Of a stretch of 27,697 nt of DNA, positions 1 through 7,855 are shown one piece after another. The notes under the pieces are model-generated. The model saw nothing but the letters and a program-made list of their open reading frames with translations, had not been told where the DNA came from and did no database searches. The translations under genes and the position numbers were made by a program. Positions within the stretch are counted from its first letter, which is position 1, and each line of letters starts with the position of its first letter. This DNA is from JBCDCU01 sp039180865 (GTDB taxonomy: Bacteria; Pseudomonadota; Alphaproteobacteria; Rhizobiales; JACESI01): assembly GCA_039180865.1 (NCBI GenBank), contig JBCDCZ010000022.1:1-27697 (forward strand), given 5' to 3'.

Positions 1-224
1 AGGTCACCGGCGTAAACGAAGAACTGGACTGGGAGCGGTTGATCAAGGCCAAGGGATTGCCGGATCTGGGCAATCGATTCTTCGGTTGCTGCCGGTCCGG
101 CGAAATAGGCTGCCGGGTCGCCCGGCAGCGCTCTTGTTAGAATGAAACTCACCACGACGACCCCGATCAGTGCCGGGATCGCCTGCACGATGCGCATCAG
201 GATGAGTTTGGTGCGTCCACCCAT
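1..224 (-). CDS. DppB-type ABC transporter permease, N-terminal part (cut by window edge)
   Basis: Reading leftward from an ATG at 224, the frame stays open to the window edge and gives 74 residues. It starts MGGRTKLILMRIVQAIPALI, continues with a hydrophobic first membrane helix, then the sequence SFILTRALPGDPAAYF. That opening, a short cytoplasmic tail, one helix and the RALPGDP motif followed by a predicted external segment with LGLDQPLPVQF, is the hallmark of the DppB/OppB permease family. It begins 21 nt after the stop of the family 5 binding protein, so it should be the first membrane component of the same peptide-type importer. The remaining helices, the DppC partner and the ATPases would lie left of the window. 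The family call is firm; the substrate is unknown, although the position at the end of a biuret/allophanate operon suggests a nitrogen-rich solute. Confidence 0.9.
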   Translation of the reverse strand, partial: MGGRTKLILMRIVQAIPALIGVVVVSFILTRALPGDPAAYFAGPAATEESIAQIRQSLGLDQPLPVQFFVYAGD

Positions 225-245
225 GGTGTAACCGAAATCCGTTGA

Positions 246-1856
246 TCAGGCTTTGAACGGGCGGGCGTCCAGCTGGCGATGGAACCAGTATTCGTAATCG
301 CTGACTTCACGCGTTCCGACATTAAGTGCCGGCTGATAAAGGGCGATCCGCGGAACTTCATCCCATGCGATCTCGATCATGCGTTTGATCTTTGGCGCGT
401 AATCGGGATCGTCGACCGGCATGTGCAGGGTTTCACCGGTGAGGGTTTCGATCTCCTCGTTGCGGTAGTTCGACGAATTGAAGAGGTGCCCTTCGAGGTA
501 GGCCCAGAAGAAGTAATAGCAGGGATAGTTCAGCCAGCCGCCGAACGTCTCTAGATGAAGGGGAAGCCGCTTTTCGACGAGGGACGCCGTCCGCCAATTG
601 GCGCCGGGGATCTTCTCAATCGTTGCCGTGATGCCGATCTTTGCGAGGTTCTCCTGAACGAGAAGCGCGGTCGGTTCCATCCAGTCGGCCTGGTTAAGAG
701 AAATCGACAATGGCACTTCAAAGCCGTCCTTATAGCCGCCTTCTTCAAGAAGCGCTTTCGCTTTGTCGAGGTCGGTCGAATAGGGGAACGGCTGTGGCCA
801 TGCAATATCGGACGGGCTTCCGGATTTCCCGCCGAACATGGGTACTCCGCGTCCATAGGCAGCGGTCTGGAAGATGTCCTCATAAGGAACCGCCCACGCT
901 ATGGCCTGGCGCACCAGCTTGTTTTTGAAAGGTTCGAAAGACAGGTTCGGGCAGAGGCAGTAGATCGCGTTTTCGATCGGCGTCGAATGGATCGTAATTT
1001 CTTCCTTGGCGTCGAGTTCCTGTGCGTCTTTGTTGGGCATGTTGAACGAGACATTGATGTCGCCGCGTTCGAGAAGCGCGCGCCGGGTCGCCTGAGACGG
1101 AACTTCACGAACAATCACGCGTTTTACCGCCGGGACCGGGCCGGACGTATAGGTCTCGTTTGCCTCGTAGACGAGCTGCTGGCCCGGATCCCACCGCGCG
1201 ACCTTGAAGGCACCGGAACCTGCCGGGTTCTTATGGAGATATTCCGTTGCCCAGGGATCATCGCTCGTGGCATTCGCCTTCGCGACTTTTGAATTGATGA
1301 TCATCGGCACCGGAACCGCCAGGTCGGGAAGTGTGAGTTTCGATGAGCGGATGAGATTGATCTTGAAGGTGAACTCATCCACGACTTCGAACTGTTCCGG
1401 CTTTTCGAGAGACCCCGCCTTCATCTGGACTGCCGGGAAGCCGCCGAGCGATACGGCGCGATCAAAAGACCATTTCACGTCTTCAGCCGTGATCGGCGAT
1501 CCATCCTGGAAAACGCCGTTTTCGCGCAGTTTGAAAATCAGCGCATTTCCGTCGGCGCTGGTTTCCCAGCTCTCCGCAACTTCCGGTTCGAGCACCTGAT
1601 AATCATAGGAAAAACCGCCGTCAGGCGTCGGCTTGGTACCGAAGCTCAGGAGGCGGTCATAGACGTTGACCGCTACCTGATAGCTCGGGCGGTTCGTACC
1701 CTTGCGGTGAATGTCGAGGCTGTTGATCGTCTGACCCATGGCAACGACGACAGTCCCGCCCGATGCTGCGTTCGCTGGAAGTACCTTGAGGAACGGCAGG
1801 ACGGATGCACTGAGCGCTGTGCCCGCCGTTCCTTTCAAAAAGTCGCGTCTTTTCAT
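246..1856 (-). CDS. ABC transporter substrate-binding protein, family 5 (peptide/nickel type), Tat-exported
   Basis: The 536-residue product matches the usual length of extracellular solute-binding protein family 5 (DppA/OppA). I place the start at the ATG at 1856, preceded by GGGAGC, because the protein then opens MKRRDFLKGTAGTALSAS, a twin-arginine (RRDFLK) signal ending near PANAAS; the longer open frame has no better start. Family features visible are ESWETSADGNALIFKLRENGVFQDGSPITAEDVKWSF in pieces (a family 5 core block), YLHKNPAGSGAFKV, and VRQAIAWAVPYEDI. It follows the allophanate hydrolase by 13 nt, and its Shine-Dalgarno site lies in that short gap. A DppB-type permease follows. It should capture a solute in the periplasm for that importer. 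Family 5 proteins bind peptides, nickel chelates, opines and other compounds, so the ligand cannot be read from sequence. Confidence 0.92.
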   Translation of the reverse strand: MKRRDFLKGTAGTALSASVLPFLKVLPANAASGGTVVVAMGQTINSLDIHRKGTNRPSYQVAVNVYDRLLSFGTKPTPDGGFSYDYQVLEPEVAESWETSADGNALIFKLRENGVFQDGSPITAEDVKWSFDRAVSLGGFPAVQMKAGSLEKPEQFEVVDEFTFKINLIRSSKLTLPDLAVPVPMIINSKVAKANATSDDPWATEYLHKNPAGSGAFKVARWDPGQQLVYEANETYTSGPVPAVKRVIVREVPSQATRRALLERGDINVSFNMPNKDAQELDAKEEITIHSTPIENAIYCLCPNLSFEPFKNKLVRQAIAWAVPYEDIFQTAAYGRGVPMFGGKSGSPSDIAWPQPFPYSTDLDKAKALLEEGGYKDGFEVPLSISLNQADWMEPTALLVQENLAKIGITATIEKIPGANWRTASLVEKRLPLHLETFGGWLNYPCYYFFWAYLEGHLFNSSNYRNEEIETLTGETLHMPVDDPDYAPKIKRMIEIAWDEVPRIALYQPALNVGTREVSDYEYWFHRQLDARPFKA

Positions 1857-1869
1857 TGTATTGCTCCCG

Positions 1870-3693
1870 TTACGTGGTTGTCTGGTGATCTTTTTTGTTT
1901 GATGGCTGAGCCGTAGCGACAAAGGCGCGCCAGCCGCCGAATTCCGTAATGTCGCGGGCGCCCTTTAGCCCTGAGGGTTCCGAAATGAACCCCTTGACCG
2001 TCGAACCGTCTTGAAGAGCGACGGTACCGAGCCCTAACGGAGCCGGAATCCCTGAGAGGAATGTGCCGATCTCTGAGATGGGAAGGGCCCAGACTTCGAT
2101 CTCAAGGGCCGTGCCCTCTTCGCTCTTCACGAGTGCCGGGCGTGCTGGCGGTCCGCCTGCAAGGGCGTAGAGGCGATAATTGTCTGCGGTTTTCGTTGTT
2201 TTGAGAAAGCGCCCGCCGAGACGGGTCAGTTCCCCGTTGAGCGGTAGACCCGACATGTGCGCACCGCCGACCGCGATCGCCATCTCACCTTCGGCTGGGC
2301 CTGCTTCCGGGCTTTGTGCCGCGGGAACGGCCCAGTCTGTGGCGCCCATAAAGGCCGCGCCAGAGGCGTAGATCCTGATTGCAGCACTCGCCAAAAGGTG
2401 ATCGTACCCGGCCTTGGCAAGAAGGGTCAGCGAACCCGGACGACCATCTGAGCGTTCCTTTGTCGGAACTGCAAGCGCGCACAAATCGAGCAGGTTCACG
2501 AAGTTTGTGTAAAGGCCGAGATTGCTGTTCGGACCGATTGGGTCGGCTTCCAGATCTGCTGTGCTGTAGAATGTCGGTACCGATGGAATGCAGAGGAAAT
2601 CGACCTGATCGATCAACGGCTCCACTGCCCGACGCAGTGCCGCGAAGTGATATTGGTCGCGGAAGGCGTCGGCTGCCGAAAAAGCCTCGGCCTTTTTGAT
2701 GACAGCGGCAGTAGTCGGGTGGACGGCTTCCGGATTATCCTTCAAAAGCGTTTCGATTACTGCATAGCGTTCAGCCACCCAGGTGCCTTCATAGAGCATC
2801 TCTGCGATCTCGAAGAACGTCGTGAAGTCGAGTTCGATGAGCGCTGCGCCAAGGGCTTCCAGCTCTGAAAGATCGTGGTCGAAAGAGGCTTCCTGAAGCT
2901 CGTCGCCAAGGAATCTGCGGGTCTCTTTTGACGGAATGCCAACTTTGAATGAGGGCGGCAGGTTACCGGTTGGCCGAGCATCAACGGGCCGCGCATAGGC
3001 ATCCGTCTCATCGAAAACTGAGCAGGTGCGAAACACTGTGTGAGCATCAGACACGGTCAGGGCGAAAATCGAAATTGTATCGAGTGACCGGCAAGCGGGG
3101 ACGACACCTGTCGCCGAGATTGTGCCGAGCGTTGGCTTGAGGCCGACGATGTTATTCAGTGCTGCCGGTACACGACCCGATCCTGCGGTATCCGTGCCGA
3201 GCGCGAAGGGTACGATGCCATGGGCAACCGCAACGGCAGACCCTGAGCTCGATCCGCCTGGAACAATCTCCGGGTCTATCGCGTTCTTTGGAACAGGATA
3301 GGGAGTGCGGACGCCCACAAGACCCGTTGCAAATTGATCGAGGTTTGTTTTTCCGATCAGGAGCGCACCTGCCGCCTTGAGTTGTGCGACGGCAAATGCG
3401 TCTTCGGTTGCCTGGTACGTGTAGGCAGGACACCCCGCACTTGTCGGTATGCCCTTGGCGTCAATGTTGTCCTTGACGGCGAACGGGATCCCCCAAAGCG
3501 GTTTTTTGGGATCGAAACGCCCGAGAGCCTGCGCCATTCCGATCATTTCATTCTCGCTGATGAGGTGAAGAAAGATCCCCGGATCGTCCGCTTCCCGGAT
3601 ACGCCGATAGCATTCACGGATGACATCGGCGGGGCGCGTGCCGGACGCATAGGCCTCACGAAGCGCTGTTATTGTGAAGGCGAGATTATCCAT
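1870..3693 (-). CDS. atzF: Allophanate hydrolase (AtzF type)
   Basis: This 607-residue cytoplasmic enzyme belongs to the amidase-signature family and should hydrolyse allophanate to ammonia and CO2, the last step of biuret and cyanuric acid breakdown. The Lys-cisSer-Ser triad is visible as K74 in AVKDNID, S148 in GGSSSGS and S172 in GTDTAGSGRVPA; the spacings of 98 and 24 residues equal those of AtzF (K91, S165, S189). A C-terminal domain of about 130 residues after roughly position 470 is also typical of allophanate hydrolases and distinguishes it from simple amidases. The start is the ATG at 3693, whose A is shared with the TGA of the upstream cupin gene (TGATG); an in-frame TTG lies just before it. 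No urea carboxylase gene is present in the window, which fits a biuret-type route rather than urea amidolyase. The next gene is a family 5 binding protein 13 nt on. Confidence 0.95.
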   Translation of the reverse strand: MDNLAFTITALREAYASGTRPADVIRECYRRIREADDPGIFLHLISENEMIGMAQALGRFDPKKPLWGIPFAVKDNIDAKGIPTSAGCPAYTYQATEDAFAVAQLKAAGALLIGKTNLDQFATGLVGVRTPYPVPKNAIDPEIVPGGSSSGSAVAVAHGIVPFALGTDTAGSGRVPAALNNIVGLKPTLGTISATGVVPACRSLDTISIFALTVSDAHTVFRTCSVFDETDAYARPVDARPTGNLPPSFKVGIPSKETRRFLGDELQEASFDHDLSELEALGAALIELDFTTFFEIAEMLYEGTWVAERYAVIETLLKDNPEAVHPTTAAVIKKAEAFSAADAFRDQYHFAALRRAVEPLIDQVDFLCIPSVPTFYSTADLEADPIGPNSNLGLYTNFVNLLDLCALAVPTKERSDGRPGSLTLLAKAGYDHLLASAAIRIYASGAAFMGATDWAVPAAQSPEAGPAEGEMAIAVGGAHMSGLPLNGELTRLGGRFLKTTKTADNYRLYALAGGPPARPALVKSEEGTALEIEVWALPISEIGTFLSGIPAPLGLGTVALQDGSTVKGFISEPSGLKGARDITEFGGWRAFVATAQPSNKKDHQTTT

Positions 3694-4052
3694 CAACCTT
3701 TTTCTCTCCCTTCGGATTCCAGAATAAATTCAACGGGTTTTTCCCACTGGATGAGGACGACGCATCCGCCTTCAGACCAGACCGAGTGCTCGCTTCCAAC
3801 GGGATTGGCGACGAAAGTTCCCGCCGCATAGTTGCCAGCCTCATCGCTCTGCATGCCTGCGAGGACGAGGATGGTTTCAAGCCCTGTGTGACGATGGCGG
3901 GGTACACGGGCGCCGGGCTCATAACGCAAGACCGCGACGGAGGGTTCGCCCTCGACCAGCGTGCAGATTTCGATTCCCTCACGGAAGGGTTCGAACGGAA
4001 GAGCATCCCAGCCTTCACTTAGAAGGTTCTCAATTGGAGGACGCGGCATCAT
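3693..4052 (-). CDS. Small cupin-domain protein (ChrR-like)
   Basis: The product is 119 residues and forms a single cupin barrel. Visible metal-binding-type motifs are PRHRHTGLETILVLAG (His-x-His followed by Glu) and, after about 25 residues, GSEHSVWSEGGCVVLI with the fourth ligand-type His. This pattern resembles the cupin half of ChrR-like proteins. The start is ambiguous between two consecutive ATG codons at 4052 and 4049. The first overlaps the stop of the hydrolase gene by 4 nt (ATGA), the second by 1 nt, so translation is coupled either way. The stop overlaps the start of atzF by 1 nt. A catalytic or binding role in urea-condensate breakdown is possible because it sits between two hydrolase genes, but nothing in the sequence shows it. 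I infer only a metal-binding cupin fold. Confidence 0.85.
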   Translation of the reverse strand: MMPRPPIENLLSEGWDALPFEPFREGIEICTLVEGEPSVAVLRYEPGARVPRHRHTGLETILVLAGMQSDEAGNYAAGTFVANPVGSEHSVWSEGGCVVLIQWEKPVEFILESEGREKG

Positions 4053-4711
4053 GACAGCGCCCCCACAATTGATGCCGTCGATGTCGACCACCCGACGATC
4101 GCCCCCTGCGCGGTGATCATGGCAATCGCCGCTTTTTTGAATTCGGGGAAGTAGCTTGCCGTCGCGTCTTCCGCGAGGAGGCATTCATATCCGCGGTCGT
4201 TTGCTTCCCGCACGGTGGTTTGAACGCAGACTTCGGTGGTCACGCCTGCAAAGACGATCTGCGCGATGCCGGAGGCTTTCAGGTGCTGGTCGAGGTCGGT
4301 CGCGTAAAAGGCACCTTTGCCGGGTTTGTCAATGACAAGCTCGTTCTCTTCCGGTGCGAGGTCTGGAACGATGTCTGCTCCCTCTTCACCTGCAATCAGG
4401 ATGCGTCCCATCGGTCCATCATCTCCGATCCGAAGGCTTGGAGAACCGCGCTCGCGTTTGGCGGGCGGGCAATCGGAGAGATCCGGCTTGTGACATTCAC
4501 GGGTGTGGATCACGGGCCGTCCGGCTTTTCGAAAACCCTCGATCAAGTACTTCACCGTCGGGATGATCGCAGCGCATGGAGCAACGTCGTTGCCAAGCGT
4601 TTCACCAAAGCCACCGGGCTCAACAAAATCGCGCTGCATATCAATCACCATCAGGGCGATTGCGTCGGGCTTCAGATCAAACGGAAACGGTTGAGCGGAA
4701 ATGTTCGGCAT
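4049..4711 (-). CDS. Isochorismatase-like cysteine hydrolase, paralogue of biuret hydrolase (candidate triuret or guanylurea-type hydrolase)
   Basis: The 220-residue protein belongs to the isochorismatase-like (cysteine amidohydrolase) superfamily. The Asp-Lys-Cys triad is intact: D24 in MVIDMQRDF, K129 in DKPGKGAF and C162 in TEVCVQTT, and Q202 matches a glutamine kept in biuret hydrolases. It is clearly related to the BiuH product encoded at 6240-6917, sharing HTRE.H.PDL, DKPGKG.F.ATDL and REANDRG.ECL blocks. It differs in the stretch between Asp and Lys and around the C-terminal loop (ASYFPEFKKAA in place of CCGATDKGNHDAA). Known members of this branch hydrolyse biuret, triuret (TrtA) or ureidoacrylate (RutB). 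Having two paralogues with allophanate hydrolase in one operon suggests a two-step pathway, for example triuret then biuret. The specificity is inference. The ATG at 4711 overlaps the stop of the ATPase gene by 1 nt. Confidence 0.9.
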   Translation of the reverse strand: MPNISAQPFPFDLKPDAIALMVIDMQRDFVEPGGFGETLGNDVAPCAAIIPTVKYLIEGFRKAGRPVIHTRECHKPDLSDCPPAKRERGSPSLRIGDDGPMGRILIAGEEGADIVPDLAPEENELVIDKPGKGAFYATDLDQHLKASGIAQIVFAGVTTEVCVQTTVREANDRGYECLLAEDATASYFPEFKKAAIAMITAQGAIVGWSTSTASIVGALS

Positions 4712-6243
4712 CAGGCATGCCCCGCCATATGCTGACCGATCTCCTTGATATCGGCACTTTCAACGGGGCTTTCGAAGGCAATACGGCCTTCGGACATGAC
4801 GAGAATCCTGTCTGACAATTCCAGGATTTCGTCGAGATCCTCGCTGATCAGGAGAACCGCCGCACCCTGATTGCGCTGGTCGATCAAGCGCGCGCGGATA
4901 TCCGCCACCGACGAAAAATCAAGACCGAAACATGGATTGGCGACGATCAGAAGATCGACGTCTTCACTCAATTCTCGTGCGAGTGTGGCGCGCTGGACAT
5001 TGCCGCCTGAAAGCGCGGCAATAGGGCTATCTTCAGAGGCCGTCTTGACATTGAAGATATCGATCAGATCGCGCGCGCGTTCCTGTAGACGCTTTGTGTT
5101 CAACCAGAAACGCGGTGCGCCATCGTCGTGGTCAAAACTGCGGAAGGCGAGGTTTTCCGCAACCGACATTTTTGGGGCGCTGGCGTTTTTCAGGGGTTCT
5201 TCCGGGATGAACCGGATCTTCATGTCTCGTGCCTGCCGACGATCCGCGCGGTAGGTCGTGTCCTTCACTGAGATTGTCCCCGAGCGGAGTGGCCGCTGGC
5301 CGGTCAGGATTTCGACAAGCTCCATTTGGCCGTTTCCGGAAATTCCAGCGATACCGACAATCTCACCGCTTGAAACCGTCAGATCGTCGATTGAAATTGT
5401 CTTGAGACCGGACCGGTCATTGGCGACTGCCTTCTCGATCCGCAGGATGTTTTCACCATTGCTTTGTGTTCGTTTTGCCTTTTGCGCGAGCGTCTTGTCG
5501 CCGATCATCATCGCGCCAAGATCGTTCGGCGTAAGGTCGCTCACCTTTCCTCCGCCCGCATAGCGCCCGCGCCGCAGGACGGATACTGAGTCGGCAAACG
5601 CCATCACTTCCCGGAATTTGTGGGTGATCATCAGGCAGGTCAGCGCCCCCTCTCTGATAAGGTCGCGGACCATGCCGAGCAACTCGCCAGCTTCAGCAGG
5701 CGTGAGAACTGATGTTGGTTCATCAAGGATCAGAAAACGGCGTCCGAGAAACAATTGCTTCAAGAGCTCAAGTTTCTGCTTTTCACCGGCGGAAAGCCGT
5801 CCAACCGGTTCTGAGAGCGGAACCTTAAACGGCATCGTGTCCTGAAACGCGTGTAACGCGTCGAGTTCCCGTTTCCAGTCGATCACCGCGGGGACGTCGT
5901 CGCGTGCGATAACGATGTTTTCCGCAGCCGTGAGGGACGGCACGAGTGTGAAATGCTGATAGACCATGCCGAGGCCGCAGGTATGCGCATCGCGCGGATT
6001 TTTGATGTCGGCTTCACGATCGTTGACCAGCAACTGGCCCGATGTCGGCGTGTAGAAGCCCATCATGCATTTGACGAGTGTGGACTTTCCGGCACCGTTT
6101 TCACCAAGAAGGGCATGGAAGGTCCCAGGTGCGATCTTGATTGATACGTCATCGAGTGCCGTGAAGCCGCCGAAACGCATCGTCATCTTGACGGTTTCCA
6201 CGGAAAGCGGCGTTTCGCGCATGGAGTCTTGGTCAAGGGTCAC
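4711..6243 (-). CDS. BMP/nucleoside-type ABC transporter, double ATP-binding protein
   Basis: The product has 510 residues with two tandem ATPase domains, as in the YufO/BMP-type and ribose-type importers. The first domain has a complete Walker A (GENGAGKST, residues 47-55), the signature LSAGEKQKLE and Walker B LILDEPTSVLT. The second has a degenerate Walker A (GISGNGQME), signature LSGGNVQRA and Walker B LIVANPCFGLD; an altered second site is normal in this family. The start is a GTG at 6243 giving a 4-nt overlap (GTGA) with biuH and preceded by AAGG; an ATG seven codons later lacks a clear ribosome site. It should energise the two permeases encoded at 6929-8970 and the binding protein at 9004-10128. 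It lies between two hydrolase genes, an interleaved order that ties transport and hydrolysis together. Confidence 0.95.
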   Translation of the reverse strand: MTLDQDSMRETPLSVETVKMTMRFGGFTALDDVSIKIAPGTFHALLGENGAGKSTLVKCMMGFYTPTSGQLLVNDREADIKNPRDAHTCGLGMVYQHFTLVPSLTAAENIVIARDDVPAVIDWKRELDALHAFQDTMPFKVPLSEPVGRLSAGEKQKLELLKQLFLGRRFLILDEPTSVLTPAEAGELLGMVRDLIREGALTCLMITHKFREVMAFADSVSVLRRGRYAGGGKVSDLTPNDLGAMMIGDKTLAQKAKRTQSNGENILRIEKAVANDRSGLKTISIDDLTVSSGEIVGIAGISGNGQMELVEILTGQRPLRSGTISVKDTTYRADRRQARDMKIRFIPEEPLKNASAPKMSVAENLAFRSFDHDDGAPRFWLNTKRLQERARDLIDIFNVKTASEDSPIAALSGGNVQRATLARELSEDVDLLIVANPCFGLDFSSVADIRARLIDQRNQGAAVLLISEDLDEILELSDRILVMSEGRIAFESPVESADIKEIGQHMAGHA

Positions 6244-6917
6244 GGCAGAGCCTTCACGAGACTTACGCTATCGGAAACCGTCCCGAAGACGCCGCCCTGC
6301 ATCTTCACCATCTTGATCGCAGCGTCATGGTTACCCTTGTCGGTCGCACCGCAGCAATCTTCCAGGATCAGGCATTCGAAGCCGCGGTCATTGGCTTCAC
6401 GCATCGTGGTGTGGACGCAGACGTCGGTGGTGATCCCGGTCAGCACAATGTTTTCGATGCCGCGGGTGCGCAGCAAGAGTTCAAGATCGGTTGCGCAGAA
6501 ACTTCCTTTTCCCGGCTTGTCGATGATGGGTTCGCCATCTTCCGGTGCGAGTTCTTCGATGATGTCCCAGCCGGGTTCGCCGCGAACCAGGATCTTGCCG
6601 CATGGCCCGGGATCGCCAATCCCCGCGCCGATCTGTTGCGAACGCCAGCGCTTATTGGCTGGAAGATCGGCAAGGTCCGGTCGGTGACCCTCGCGCGTGT
6701 GAATGATGTGGTAGCCTTTCGCGCGCATGGCCGCGAGGACCCGTTTGATCGGTTCGATCGGTGCACGGGTCAGCGACAGATCGTATCCCATGGCATCCAC
6801 ATAGCCGCCTTTACCGCAGAAATCGGTCTGCATGTCGATGACAATCAGCGCGGTGTTTTGCGGTGTGAGATCGCCGTTGTAGGGCCAGGGATAAGGGTCG
6901 GCTTCGATCGTTGGCAT
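6240..6917 (-). CDS. biuH: Biuret amidohydrolase (biuret hydrolase)
   Basis: The 225-residue enzyme should hydrolyse biuret to allophanate and ammonia in the cytoplasm. The triad is D28 (IVIDMQTDFC), K134 (IIDKPGKGSF) and C167 (TTDVCVHTT). The spacings of 106 and 33 residues equal those of the characterised Rhizobium leguminosarum BiuH (D36, K142, C175), and Q207 corresponds to its substrate-gating Q215. The N-terminus DPYPWPYNGDL and the blocks KGGYVDAMGYDLSL and PANKRWRSQQIGAGIGDPGP are, from memory, nearly those of that protein. The start ATG at 6917 lies 11 nt after the permease stop; the longer open frame upstream overlaps the permease and is spurious. The stop overlaps the following ATPase gene by 4 nt. 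A ureidoacrylate hydrolase (RutB) function is the main alternative but is less likely beside allophanate hydrolase. Confidence 0.93.
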   Translation of the reverse strand: MPTIEADPYPWPYNGDLTPQNTALIVIDMQTDFCGKGGYVDAMGYDLSLTRAPIEPIKRVLAAMRAKGYHIIHTREGHRPDLADLPANKRWRSQQIGAGIGDPGPCGKILVRGEPGWDIIEELAPEDGEPIIDKPGKGSFCATDLELLLRTRGIENIVLTGITTDVCVHTTMREANDRGFECLILEDCCGATDKGNHDAAIKMVKMQGGVFGTVSDSVSLVKALP

Positions 6918-6928
6918 GGCGTAATCCG

Positions 6929-7855
6929 TTACTTTGTGATGCTGAGTTCCGCAGGCGCGCCAGTCAGCGCGCGCGTCGTCGAACTTGTTGCGTAGAGAAG
7001 GATGAGGGTCAGAACGTAAGGGGCGGCGTAGAAGAGATAGTAGCCTTCGCTGACACCGACTGACTGAAGGGCAGGTCCAAGCGCACCGGCTGCACCGAAG
7101 AGAAGGGCTGCCCAGAAGCAATTGACCGGGCTCCAACGCGCAAAGATGACAAGCGCAACTGCCATCAGCCCCTGACCAGAGGAAATGCCTTCGTTCCAGC
7201 TACCTGGGTAGTAGAGCGACAGATAAGCGCCGCCGATCCCGGCAAGTGCGCCACCAGCTGCCGTTGAAAGTAGCCGAACCCGGTTTGGATTGATACCTGC
7301 CGCTCGCGCGGCATCCGTGCTGTCACCAACGAGCCGGATCGTGAGACCAATCTTCATCGCCTTGAACATCCATGCCATGAAGAGCGCGAGCGCAATGCCG
7401 ATCAGGAAGAGGACATTGACCTGAAGCGCGGCTTCCAATTGCGGAATTTCACTCCAGAAGCCAAGCGGGATTGCGGGAAGATCGGGCGCAACCGGCTGGA
7501 TATAGGGCTTACCAAAGAAGAACGCGAGCCCGATCCCGAGAAGCATAAGGGCAATGCCAATCGCGATATCGTTGACGCGGGGGAGGCGGCAGACATAGCC
7601 GTGAAAAAGTCCGAAGAGAGACCCGGTGACGGCTGCCGCCAGGACACCCACCCATGCGGACCCGCTTTCAAAGGCGACGGCATAGCCGCTCATCGCGCCA
7701 AAAACGAGCGTTCCTTCAAGGCCAAGGTTGATCCGCCCGGAGCGTTCCGTCAGGCACTCGCCGAGGCTCACAAAAATGAAAGGTGTCGATACGCGGATCG
7801 CACCGCCCAGCATGGCGATCGGAACGGCCCACCATCCAAGATCCGCTTCGCTCAT
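6929..7855 (-). CDS. BMP/nucleoside-type ABC transporter permease (YufQ-like)
   Basis: The 308-residue integral membrane protein has about eight or nine hydrophobic segments and the family block SLGECLTERSGRINLGLEGTLVFGAM in pieces, with GRINLGLEG being characteristic of the shorter permease of BMP-type importers. Other family features are NDIAIGIALMLLGIGLAFF, AARAAGINPNRVR and GISSGQGLMAVALVIFARWSP. The start is the ATG at 7855 because it overlaps the stop of the preceding permease by 4 nt (ATGA). It is one half of the membrane channel in an uptake system whose other parts flank it. Members of this family import nucleosides and other nitrogen-rich small molecules, so biuret or a relative is a reasonable substrate given the operon, but that is inferred. 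Confidence 0.93.
   Translation of the reverse strand: MSEADLGWWAVPIAMLGGAIRVSTPFIFVSLGECLTERSGRINLGLEGTLVFGAMSGYAVAFESGSAWVGVLAAAVTGSLFGLFHGYVCRLPRVNDIAIGIALMLLGIGLAFFFGKPYIQPVAPDLPAIPLGFWSEIPQLEAALQVNVLFLIGIALALFMAWMFKAMKIGLTIRLVGDSTDAARAAGINPNRVRLLSTAAGGALAGIGGAYLSLYYPGSWNEGISSGQGLMAVALVIFARWSPVNCFWAALLFGAAGALGPALQSVGVSEGYYLFYAAPYVLTLILLYATSSTTRALTGAPAELSITK

Noticed and set aside
555..1292. A 245-codon plus-strand open frame opposite the family 5 binding protein
   Set aside because: It is Arg-rich with no family motif, and lies wholly opposite a gene with a Tat signal and clear family blocks.
6918..7136. Upstream extension of the biuret hydrolase frame by 73 residues
   Set aside because: The extra part is Arg/Ser/Cys-rich, lies inside the permease gene, and the ATG at 6917 gives the length and N-terminus expected for BiuH.
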